Assembly: GCA_964645715.1 (NCBI GenBank)
Contig: CAZYAO010000001.1
Coordinates: 1 to 64,000 of the forward strand
Origin: JAUMBM01 sp964645715
GTDB lineage: Bacteria; Bacteroidota; Bacteroidia; Chitinophagales; Saprospiraceae
DNA: 64,000 bases
Direction: 5' to 3'
The notes beneath the pieces are model-generated. The model saw only the letters and a program-made list of their open reading frames with translations. It was not told where the DNA came from and did not search any database. Below are positions 54,047-62,074 of the stretch, in pieces (position 1 is the stretch's first letter; each line of letters opens with the position of its first letter). Both the position numbers and the translations under genes were made by a program.

Positions 54047-54655
54047 TCAGCTGCGCTGCCGCAAGCGGCGCAGCAGCTGCTCTCTGTCCTCCGGCGTATT
54101 GGCATTTGCCAATATGCCGGGGCAGGCAGGCAGCAACAGCTCCAGCTCAGCTTTTTTTAAAAAAGCAAACGGCCCTATGGCCGCCCGCGCACTGGCTTCC
54201 GCCAGGCGCGCAAGCCCGCGTCCCTCCCAAATGGCCACCAAAGGATCGGGACCATCAATCGCCTCACTGTAAAAAGCGGTGGCTTCTTTGGCCGGATTGC
54301 GGCCGGCCAGCAGCTGCTGCAGCGCTGCCGCATCTACCAGCGGCAAATCGCAGGCAACTACCAGCCAGGCTGCGCCAGGCTGCGCCGCCTGCGCGGCCAG
54401 CAGCCCCAACACAGGTCCCTCGCCCTGCTGCCTGTCGGGCAGCACCTCGGCAGGCCCGCCGGCAAAGCCGGAGGCCTGTCCGGCCCGGCACGATACATAT
54501 ACTTTTTGGCAAAAAGGCAATAATAGCTCTGCCAGATACACCCACTGAGGCTTGCCGTGATAATCCAACAGGCTTTTATCCTCACCCATACGGCGGCTCA
54601 TACCGCCCGCCAGCACCAGCCCGTACAGGGCCGCTGGCCGCTCTGTTTTTTTCAT
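54047..54655 (-). CDS. mobA: Molybdenum cofactor guanylyltransferase-like NTP transferase
   Basis: Cytosolic enzyme of 202 residues that links GMP to molybdopterin (MobA), or a close NTP-transferase relative. The nucleotide-binding signature is LVLAGGMSRRMGEDKSLL at about residue 14, followed by QQGEGPVLGLLAAQ and the metal-binding LVVACDLPLVD. The ATG at 54655 gives a normal length; the upstream open frame has no similarity. MobA-like proteins also include MocA, so bis-MGD synthesis is probable rather than certain. It lies downstream of pckG across a terminator. Confidence 0.85.
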   Translation of the reverse strand: MKKTERPAALYGLVLAGGMSRRMGEDKSLLDYHGKPQWVYLAELLLPFCQKVYVSCRAGQASGFAGGPAEVLPDRQQGEGPVLGLLAAQAAQPGAAWLVVACDLPLVDAAALQQLLAGRNPAKEATAFYSEAIDGPDPLVAIWEGRGLARLAEASARAAIGPFAFLKKAELELLLPACPGILANANTPEDREQLLRRLRQRS

Positions 54656-54689
54656 AATAACTACCTGACAATGAGGATATAATAAAACG

Positions 54690-54717
54690 CTGCTGGTGGC
54701 AGAAGCCACCAGCAGCA
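54690..54717 (-). terminator. Terminator after pckG
   Basis: A 12-bp perfect stem (54690-54701 with 54706-54717), 4-nt loop; on the minus strand followed by GTTTTATTATA. It separates pckG from mobA. Confidence 0.8.
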
Positions 54718-54746
54718 TTGAGTTGGTCTGGCGCAACAGCGACTGT

Positions 54747-56612
54747 TTATACCCGCTCGGCAGCCAGGCCCCAGTGCTCTGGCGAGCGCCAGAGCGCCGA
54801 GAGCAGCAGCTCGCGCGTAAACAGGAATTCTTTCGGCAGCCGGTCGTACAGCTGCGCAAATAATTCCTCGTGCATCAGCAACTCTTTTTTCCAGGCTTCC
54901 CGGTCTACCATCATAACGGCAGCAAAGTCCTCCCGACTGAAATTTTGCACGCCCGTCCAGTCCATGTCCTTGTAGCGAGGCATCCAGCCGATAGGACTTT
55001 CAACCGCCGAAGTCTGGCCTTTTACCCGCTGGACAATCCACTTCAGCACGCGCATATTTTCGCCGAAACCCGGCCACATGAAGTTGCCCTGCTCATCCTT
55101 CCTAAACCAGTTGACACCGAAAATACGCGGCGGATTGGGCAGGTTGCGGCCAAAATCAAGCCAGTGATTAAAATAATCGGCCATGTGATAGCCCGCGAAA
55201 GGCAGCATGGCAAAAGGATCGCGCCTCACTTTGCCAATTTCTCCGAAAGCGGCTGCCGTCATCTCTGAACCCATGGTTGCAGCCAGGTAGACGCCAAAGT
55301 TCCAGTTGAACGACTGGTATACCAAAGGTACGGTCGTGCTGCGCCGCCCGCCAAAAACAAAGGCAGCAATGGGCACACCCGCAGGATTGTCCCAGTCAGC
55401 ATCAATAGCCGGATTCTGGTAAGCAGGCGCCGTGAAGCGGGCATTGGGGTGAGCAGCAGGCTTGCCCGAGGCAGGATCCCATGCCAACCCGCGCCAGTCG
55501 GTAAGTCCCGCTGGCGGTTCCTTGGTCATGCCTTCCCACCAGACGTCGCCATCGGCCGTGACCGCCACATTGGTAAAAATCGTATTGGCCCTGACAGAAG
55601 CCATGGCATTGGGATTGGTCTTTTCATTGGTGCCTGGTGCCACACCAAAGTAACCCGCCTCCGGATTGATGGCATGCAACTTGCCATCCTCTCCCTTGAA
55701 AATCCAGGCAATGTCATCTCCTACCGTGGTAACCTTCCAGCCGTCAAGCCCCTGCGGGGGAATGAGCATGGCAAAGTTGGTCTTGCCGCAGGCACTGGGG
55801 AAGGCAGCCCCCACATAGGTTTTTTCGCCGGCCGGCGACTCAACCCCCATAATGAGCATGTGCTCGGCCAACCAGTCTTCCTCATACGCCATGGCCGATG
55901 CTATGCGGAGAGCAAAACATTTTTTGCCCAGCAATGCATTGCCGCCATAGCCGCTGCCATAAGAAACGATGTAGCGCTCTTCCGGAAAATGAACAATGTA
56001 CTTGACCGTAGGATTGCATGGCCATGATTCGTCGGCTTGCCCTTCGGCAAGTGGTGCGCCAACGGAATGCAGGCATTTGACATACTCCTGACCGGCATTG
56101 ATGAGGTCCAGCGCCTGTGTGCCCATGCGCGTCATAATGCGCATGTTGACCACCACATACGGAGAATCCGTGATCTCAACACCCACCTTAGAAAAGGGCG
56201 ACCCTACCGGCCCCATGCAGTAAGGAATCACGTACATCGTGCGCCCCTTCATGGCGCCTTTCAGCAAGTCCTCCAGGATGTTTTTCATCTCCCGCGGCTC
56301 CATCCAGTTGTTGGTCGGCCCCGCATCCTCGCGCCGGCGGCTACAGATGAAGGTCCTGTCCTCCACCCGCGCTACGTCGCTGGGATCACTGAAGCAGGCG
56401 AAGCTGTTGGGCCTCTTCTCCGGATTGAGCCGGATGAAGGTCCCACTGGCTACCAGCTGCTCACACAGCTGGTCATACTCCTCCTGCGATCCGTCACACC
56501 AATGTACATCCTTCGCCTCGGTGTAAGCAGCAATTTTTTCTACCCATTGGTTAAGGTCTGCCCGGCTCGCCGAGACAGCATCTGCATTTGTAAAGGTGCT
56601 TTCCCTGAACAT
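54747..56612 (-). CDS. pckG: Phosphoenolpyruvate carboxykinase (GTP)
   Basis: Converts oxaloacetate and GTP to PEP, CO2 and GDP, the entry to gluconeogenesis. The P-loop FPSACGKTN (residues 271-279, active-site Cys 275) and the blocks CMGPVGSPF, GSGYGGNALLGKKCFALR and FVFGGRRSTTVPL are those of the GTP-type enzyme. Length 621 is typical. The leader contains a terminator-like hairpin (56643-56679) between the predicted promoter and the start codon. Confidence 0.97.
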   Translation of the reverse strand: MFRESTFTNADAVSASRADLNQWVEKIAAYTEAKDVHWCDGSQEEYDQLCEQLVASGTFIRLNPEKRPNSFACFSDPSDVARVEDRTFICSRRREDAGPTNNWMEPREMKNILEDLLKGAMKGRTMYVIPYCMGPVGSPFSKVGVEITDSPYVVVNMRIMTRMGTQALDLINAGQEYVKCLHSVGAPLAEGQADESWPCNPTVKYIVHFPEERYIVSYGSGYGGNALLGKKCFALRIASAMAYEEDWLAEHMLIMGVESPAGEKTYVGAAFPSACGKTNFAMLIPPQGLDGWKVTTVGDDIAWIFKGEDGKLHAINPEAGYFGVAPGTNEKTNPNAMASVRANTIFTNVAVTADGDVWWEGMTKEPPAGLTDWRGLAWDPASGKPAAHPNARFTAPAYQNPAIDADWDNPAGVPIAAFVFGGRRSTTVPLVYQSFNWNFGVYLAATMGSEMTAAAFGEIGKVRRDPFAMLPFAGYHMADYFNHWLDFGRNLPNPPRIFGVNWFRKDEQGNFMWPGFGENMRVLKWIVQRVKGQTSAVESPIGWMPRYKDMDWTGVQNFSREDFAAVMMVDREAWKKELLMHEELFAQLYDRLPKEFLFTRELLLSALWRSPEHWGLAAERV

Positions 56613-56631
56613 GTGTATTAGATAGATTTTG

Positions 56632-56679
56632 AAAAAAAATCACAGCCGTGCGGCGCGGGCATGCCCGCCCTCGGGCTGC
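56632..56679 (-). promoter_or_regulatory. Terminator-like hairpin in the pckG leader
   Basis: On the minus strand, CAGCC and GGCTG (outer stem) surround the 14-nt GCGGGCATGCCCGC (56655-56668) and are followed by GATTTTTTTT (eight T, 56633-56640). The T-tract ends about 20 nt before the pckG ATG. The structure resembles an intrinsic terminator or attenuator. No upstream minus-strand gene needs a terminator here. Confidence 0.4.
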
Positions 56680-56693
56680 TTCCTTTGGTTGCT

Positions 56694-56701
56694 TAAAGAT
56701 A
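56694..56701 (-). promoter_or_regulatory. Candidate -7 element of pckG
   Basis: The minus strand reads TATCTTTA, one mismatch to TAnnTTTG; an ATTG lies 21 nt further upstream (56723-56726). Confidence 0.38.
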
Positions 56702-56778
56702 AACGCTTTTTGCAGATGTGACCAATGACTTTTGGCGTCAATTCATGGTCAATGGTGTGATTATTTACATCATCTGTA

Positions 56779-56786
56779 TATTTTTG
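56779..56786 (+). promoter_or_regulatory. Candidate -7 element of the cytochrome fusion gene
   Basis: TATTTTTG matches TAnnTTTG, 147 bp before the ATG at 56933. A second candidate, TATGTTTG at 56869-56876, would give a shorter leader. Neither has a clear -33 TTTG. Confidence 0.4.
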
Positions 56787-56932
56787 GAGGCGCCATCAGG
56801 TAGGGTAGTGCTCATCTCCTGCCCGTTCACAATGATAATATGGGCAATCAGCTGCTTAGCATGAAAAATATGTTTGGAAAGTGTTCTCTTTTTTGTTTTT
56901 TTGCCTCGGTTTGCACGAGAAATACAAAATTT

Positions 56933-59900
56933 ATGTCCAAGTTGAAATTTATCCCCGCACTGCTTCTCGCCATTGCGCTCGCAAGTGGTTGTAGCAAAGA
57001 GGCTCCGGCTTACGAGCGCGCACATACCCCCTGGGTTTTTCGGTCAGTACTGGATTCTATTCCCAGAATCCTCTCCATTGCACTCAACGACGATTTGTGG
57101 GTGGCGTACAGTGCCCAAAACGGCGCGCTGTACAAGGCCTGGAAAGGGGGCGTCAATTTTGATGGCGCTGTATATACGACCGTCCATGGCCCACAGCCCA
57201 GTAGCTTGGGGGATACCTGGCTGCAAAATGAATTCGAGCAACCGTGGGAAGTTATTCGAAATGGTCAAAAGGAAGTTCCTTCCATCCGCTATCGCGGCCA
57301 TCGCTTCCGGGACGGTCAGGTCGAGGTCAACTACGAGCTGGTGCTCAAAGACGGCAGCGTTATTCCGCTGAGCGAAAAACCGGAATACTTTACCAATGAT
57401 GCCGGTCAGACGGGCTTCGAGCGCACCTTCCGTGCAGAGGAAGTGCCTGCCGGGACAACACTGGTCTTCCTCACTAATTTTTCCAGCATCCCTTCGCCAA
57501 CCAGCATCAAAACTGACGGGCAATGGAAGGCAGAGAAAGTCAATCCTGTAGTCAGCGGTGATATTCAGGCGGTCGAGGTCTCTGGCAGACTGACGCTCAA
57601 TGCTCCGGGCAGCACCCGCCTCACTGCCATGTTCGTCAGCTCACCCCTCATCCCCAATCCCAACAAAATCGTCGGAGAAGAGGAAGTTGCTGCTGTACCG
57701 CTGGGCCTGCGCCTCATTTCGCGCAGCGACTGCAAAACCTGTCACAACAGTTTTGTCAAAACGGTAGGGCCTTCCTACATGGATATTGCCACGCTCTACA
57801 GCAATACGCCCGAAAATATTGCCATGCTGGTCGGCAAGGTAAAAAATGGCGGCAACGGGGTGTGGGGCGAGGCGGCCATGACACCGCACCCGGATACGCC
57901 CGAGGAGGATATCAGGGCAATGGTCGAATATATCATGGACATGGATAAGGAGCAGGAGGCTAGTCTGGCATCTGTACAGGCTACGGGTGGTTTCAAGGAT
58001 TCCGATGCCAAAACGGCCGACAGCAGTGTCAAGGACGAGGATTTTCTGCCGGGTGTGCGGGTGCGCGCCTGGAGTATCTCGCCCAGCGTCACTTCGCTCG
58101 ATCAAATTGATTTCAACAGACCTGCTATCCTCGAAGGTATCATCCCGGTACTGCATGCTGAAAGCGAAGATTTTGGCGAACTCACTGAGAATTTTGCCCT
58201 CGAAGCTGTCGGCTACCTGCGTATCCCCAAAACCAACAACTATACCTTCCGGCTAGTCAGCGATGATGGCTCACGCATGTATATCGGTGACCAGCTTGTC
58301 ATCAATCACGATGGCCACCACGGTGCTACACCGCAGGATGGCGAGGTGGTGCTTAAAGAGGGGTATCACCCTTTTCGCATAACTTACTTCCAGGGTGCAG
58401 GCGGAAGGTCAGTTTCCTTGCAGTGGCGTTCCTTCGACACTAAGCAGTTTGAGCTGCTGCCCGCCTCCATGGCGCTTCACCACAGGGTCAAGCAACAGCC
58501 TTCCGGCAGCGCAAAGGCCTGGGCAGCCAACACCAAGGTGCCGGGCGATGCCTCGGCTGTAGCAGGTGTACATCCCAGCTTTGATCTCAGCCAGGCAAGA
58601 CCTGAAGGCTTTTCTCCCAAAGTAGGCGGTATGGATTTCCTGCCCGACGGACGCATGGTCATCAGCACCTGGGACGCTGAAGGTAATGTTTTTATCATCG
58701 AGGGTGTGAGCACCGGCGACCCGGCGCAGATGTCTTACAAAAAAATTGCCAGTGGCCTGGCAGAACCGCTGGGGCTCAAAGTAGTCGACGGACAAATCTA
58801 TGTACTTCAAAAACAAGAACTTACTCATCTTATTGACCACGACGGCGATGAGGTGATCGATGAGTATCGTACCCTGAGCAACGCCTGGCGAGTGTCTGCC
58901 AATTTCCATGAGTTTGCTTTCGGTCTGGCTTATAAAAAACCTCACTTTTATGCGGCGCTGGCCATAGCCATTCTGCCCGGCGGCGCAAGTGCCAATCCGC
59001 AGATTCCCGACCGCGGCAAAGCCGTACAGATACACGAGGAGACGGGTAAAATCAACTTCGTGGCACAGGGGTTGCGGACGCCCAACGGGGTAGGCATAGG
59101 TGTGGACGGAGAAGTTTTTATCGCTGACAATCAGGGCGACTGGCTTCCCTCCTCCAAGATTTTGCACGTGTCGCCGGGTGCCTTCTTTGGTTCTCGGGCA
59201 GTCGACTCGGTCAAGGTGGCACAACTACCTGTCAAACAGCCTTTAGTGTGGCTACCGCAGGACGAAATAGGCAACTCACCCAGTACGCCTTCCTACCTCA
59301 ACATAGGCCCCTACAAGGGCCAGATGATACATGGCGAAGTGACGCACGGAGGGGTGAAGAGGGTGTTCGTTGAAAAAATTAATGGCGAATACCAGGGATG
59401 TCTCTTCAGGTTTACGCAGGGCCTGGAGGCGGGGGTCAATCGCCTGGTATGGGGACCCGATTCTGCGCTCTACGTGGGTGGTATCGGCTCTACTGGCAAC
59501 TGGCAGCACTCCGGCAAGCAGTGGTATGGCCTGCAGCGACTTAAGTACAACGGAAAAACAACCTTCGAAATGCTGGCCGTTCGCGCCAAATCGGATGGTA
59601 TGGAAATAGAACTTACCGAACCCCTGGCAGAAGGCTTAGGTAGCGATCCCGAAACTTATAACGTCCAGCAATGGTGGTACAAACCTACGCATGAGTACGG
59701 AGGCCCCAAACTCGACCTGACGCGCATGCCTGTCAAGTCGGTACATATCTCGCAGGATCGCAGGCGTATCTTCCTGGAACTCGAAGGACTCAAACCTCAG
59801 CACGTGGTCTATATCAGACTCCCCAATTCGTGGACGAGCGCTAACGAACAAGAGCTGTGGAGTACTGAAGCCTGGTATACGCTCAATAATATCCCTCAGG

Positions 59901-60607
59901 GCAGCCCGGGCTTCCGCAGGCCTGCACCTGCCGCTCCTGCCCCCAATACGCTTTCCGAAACTGAGCGGAAGGCTGGCTGGAGGCTACTTTTCGACGGTAA
60001 GTCTACCAGCGGCTGGCACAATTTTGGAAAAAGCTCCATCGGCAGCAGCTGGAAAATCGATCAGGGCGCTCTTTACCTGGATGCAACCCGCCGTGCAGAC
60101 GGCCACTGGCAGGCAGACGACGGCGGGGATATCCTCACCAAGGAAACTTTCGAAAATTTTGAACTGCGACTCGAATGGAAAATCGGCCCCTGTGGCAACA
60201 GTGGCATCATGTACAATGTCGTCGAAAGTAAGGACTACCAGTATCCATGGCAAACAGGTCCTGAAATGCAGGTGCTGGACAATGCCTGCCACCCGGATGC
60301 TGCTTTTGAAAAGCATCGGGCAGGCGATTTGTACGACCTCATCGCTTGCGCTTATGAGACGGTTCGTCCTTCAGGTCAGTGGAACAGCGTACGCATCGTC
60401 GTCAATAAGGGTAAGGTGCAACATTGGCTGAACGGTCGCAAACTCGTCGAGTTCGAAATGTTTACCCCTGCTTGGCAGCAGCTCATCGCCGGCAGCAAAT
60501 TCCGCGATATGGCTGGCTTCGGACAATCGAGACGGGGACACATTGCACTGCAGGATCATGGCGACCCTGTCTGGTACCGCAATATCAAAATCAGACCTTT
60601 ACAATAA
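56933..60607 (+). CDS. Cytochrome c / PA14 / beta-propeller / DUF1080 fusion lipoprotein
   Basis: Exported lipoprotein of 1224 residues joining four modules. The ATG at 56933 gives MSKLKFIPALLLAIALASGC with lipidated Cys 20; three earlier in-frame ATGs have no signal. Residues 20-250 form a beta-rich domain found with such cytochromes. A class I cytochrome c domain follows with CKTCH (C267, C270, H271) and a candidate distal Met near 316. A PA14-type carbohydrate-binding domain lies at about 370-505 (YTFRLVSDDGSRMYIGDQLV). A sorbosone/glucose-dehydrogenase-like propeller spans about 545-930 (GLRTPNGVGIGVDGEVFIADNQGDW). The C-terminal DUF1080 domain (about 1020-1224, WRLLFDGKSTSGWH, GNSGIMYNV) belongs to the 3-keto-disaccharide hydrolase group. 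Sugar oxidation or cleavage with electron transfer to the heme is a reasonable inference. Confidence 0.85.
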   Translation: MSKLKFIPALLLAIALASGCSKEAPAYERAHTPWVFRSVLDSIPRILSIALNDDLWVAYSAQNGALYKAWKGGVNFDGAVYTTVHGPQPSSLGDTWLQNEFEQPWEVIRNGQKEVPSIRYRGHRFRDGQVEVNYELVLKDGSVIPLSEKPEYFTNDAGQTGFERTFRAEEVPAGTTLVFLTNFSSIPSPTSIKTDGQWKAEKVNPVVSGDIQAVEVSGRLTLNAPGSTRLTAMFVSSPLIPNPNKIVGEEEVAAVPLGLRLISRSDCKTCHNSFVKTVGPSYMDIATLYSNTPENIAMLVGKVKNGGNGVWGEAAMTPHPDTPEEDIRAMVEYIMDMDKEQEASLASVQATGGFKDSDAKTADSSVKDEDFLPGVRVRAWSISPSVTSLDQIDFNRPAILEGIIPVLHAESEDFGELTENFALEAVGYLRIPKTNNYTFRLVSDDGSRMYIGDQLVINHDGHHGATPQDGEVVLKEGYHPFRITYFQGAGGRSVSLQWRSFDTKQFELLPASMALHHRVKQQPSGSAKAWAANTKVPGDASAVAGVHPSFDLSQARPEGFSPKVGGMDFLPDGRMVISTWDAEGNVFIIEGVSTGDPAQMSYKKIASGLAEPLGLKVVDGQIYVLQKQELTHLIDHDGDEVIDEYRTLSNAWRVSANFHEFAFGLAYKKPHFYAALAIAILPGGASANPQIPDRGKAVQIHEETGKINFVAQGLRTPNGVGIGVDGEVFIADNQGDWLPSSKILHVSPGAFFGSRAVDSVKVAQLPVKQPLVWLPQDEIGNSPSTPSYLNIGPYKGQMIHGEVTHGGVKRVFVEKINGEYQGCLFRFTQGLEAGVNRLVWGPDSALYVGGIGSTGNWQHSGKQWYGLQRLKYNGKTTFEMLAVRAKSDGMEIELTEPLAEGLGSDPETYNVQQWWYKPTHEYGGPKLDLTRMPVKSVHISQDRRRIFLELEGLKPQHVVYIRLPNSWTSANEQELWSTEAWYTLNNIPQGSPGFRRPAPAAPAPNTLSETERKAGWRLLFDGKSTSGWHNFGKSSIGSSWKIDQGALYLDATRRADGHWQADDGGDILTKETFENFELRLEWKIGPCGNSGIMYNVVESKDYQYPWQTGPEMQVLDNACHPDAAFEKHRAGDLYDLIACAYETVRPSGQWNSVRIVVNKGKVQHWLNGRKLVEFEMFTPAWQQLIAGSKFRDMAGFGQSRRGHIALQDHGDPVWYRNIKIRPLQ

Positions 60608-60658
60608 AATATCATCACAGGCTTGCCGGCCTGTCCGGCTGCCCTCAACGCTACGACT

Positions 60659-61867
60659 ATGGTTTTATCCACGCGCATTCAATTGTCGGTCATGATGTTC
60701 CTCGAGTTTTTTATTTGGGGAGCCTGGTTTGTAACCATGGGTACTTTCCTGGGTAAACAACTGGGTGTGTCGGCCGTCGACATCGGACTCGCCTACCAGA
60801 CCCAATCGGTGGGCGCTATCATCGCGCCTTTCATTATTGGCCTGATTGCCGACCGCTTTTTTCCCGCACAGCGCATCCTGGCAGTCCTGCACCTCGTCGG
60901 TGCAGCACTGCTCTGGCAGGCGTCCAAAGCAGCTGACTTTGGAGGGTTTTACAGCTATGTGCTTCCCTACATGATCATGTACATGCCCACGCTGGCACTC
61001 GTCAATGCCATTGCTTTCCGACAGATGCAGAATCCCGAAAAAGAGTTTGCCGGTGTCAGGGTGCTGGGCACTGTAGGCTGGATTGTTGCTGGTCTTATAA
61101 TTGGTTATTTCAACTGGGAGGGCAACAGCCAGCTCTCACTGACCTTCCAAATGGCCGCAGTTGCTTCCTTGCTGCTTGGCCTTTTTAGCTTTGCGCTTCC
61201 GCACACACCGCCGCTCAAGCCGCGCAATGAGCCTGTCACGGCCCGCGATTTGCTGGGACTCGACGCACTCTCACTGCTCAAAGACCGGTCTTTTCTCAGC
61301 TTCTTTATCGCTTCGGTCCTGATCTGTGTGCCGCTTACTTTTTACTACAATTTTACCAACCTCTTCCTCAATGAGGCAGGTATGCAGCAGGCGGCCGGCA
61401 AAATGAGCATGGGCCAAATGTCAGAAGTGCTGTTCATGCTGCTCATGCCTTTCTTCTTTGTGCGCCTGGGGGTCAAAAAAATGCTGCTCGTGGGCATGGC
61501 CGCCTGGGTGCTGCGGTATGTTCTTTTTGCCTTTGGCGACACGGACAGCAACTACTGGATGCTGATTCTGGGTATCGTCCTACACGGTATTTGCTACGAT
61601 TTCTTCTTCGTCACCGGTCAGATTTATACCGATAATCGTGCGGGCGAACGCTTCAAAAGCGCGGCGCAGGGCCTCATTACGCTCGCAACCTACGGTGCCG
61701 GTATGTTTGTAGGGTCTGTCGTGTCTGGCTATATTGTAGACATGTATGCTACAGAAGGCGGGCATGACTGGCAGTCTATCTGGCTCATCCCGGCAGGTAT
61801 TGCCGTGCTTATCCTCGCACTCTTTTCGCTCTCTTTCCGCGACAAAGCCGAAGGGGCAAAAGTGTGA
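60659..61867 (+). CDS. MFS transporter of the nucleoside:H+ symporter (NupG-like) type
   Basis: Inner-membrane carrier of 402 residues with 12 helices. The start MVLSTRIQLSVMMFLEFFIWGAWFVTMG and the segments FIIGLIADRFFPAQRIL and GVRVLGTVGWIVAGLIIGYF are typical of NupG/XapB-like carriers. In Bacteroidota such carriers often accompany DUF1080 and sugar-oxidation genes, so the substrate may be a sugar derivative rather than a nucleoside. It starts 51 bp after the cytochrome fusion gene, with no terminator between; a single operon is likely. Confidence 0.85.
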   Translation: MVLSTRIQLSVMMFLEFFIWGAWFVTMGTFLGKQLGVSAVDIGLAYQTQSVGAIIAPFIIGLIADRFFPAQRILAVLHLVGAALLWQASKAADFGGFYSYVLPYMIMYMPTLALVNAIAFRQMQNPEKEFAGVRVLGTVGWIVAGLIIGYFNWEGNSQLSLTFQMAAVASLLLGLFSFALPHTPPLKPRNEPVTARDLLGLDALSLLKDRSFLSFFIASVLICVPLTFYYNFTNLFLNEAGMQQAAGKMSMGQMSEVLFMLLMPFFFVRLGVKKMLLVGMAAWVLRYVLFAFGDTDSNYWMLILGIVLHGICYDFFFVTGQIYTDNRAGERFKSAAQGLITLATYGAGMFVGSVVSGYIVDMYATEGGHDWQSIWLIPAGIAVLILALFSLSFRDKAEGAKV

Positions 61868-61931
61868 TGCGGCCTGCAATAGCCGCTCGCTGCTGACGCT
61901 GCTGCGGAATGTATTAGGTGATTTTTCTTAT

Positions 61932-61967
61932 AAGAGCCTTTGGCGGCATCAGCCGCTAAAGGCTCTT
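61932..61967 (+). terminator. Terminator after the MFS gene
   Basis: A 16-bp stem with one G-U pair (61932-61947 with 61952-61967) and ATCA loop, followed by TGTCTTT. It precedes the topoisomerase promoter. Confidence 0.82.
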
Positions 61968-62024
61968 TGTCTTTAGTGCCCTGGTTGGTTTTTTTAAAAC
62001 ATTTTATTTTTAAATCAATATTTT

Positions 62025-62053
62025 TTTGTTTTTGTTTAAAAAACATATCTTTG
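62025..62053 (+). promoter_or_regulatory. Promoter of the topoisomerase A-subunit gene
   Basis: -33 TTTG (62025-62028) and -7 TATCTTTG (62046-62053) with 17-nt spacing in an A/T-rich stretch. The start codon is 22 bp downstream of the -7 element. Confidence 0.72.
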
Positions 62054-62074
62054 CTTTGTAGTTATCCGATATAC

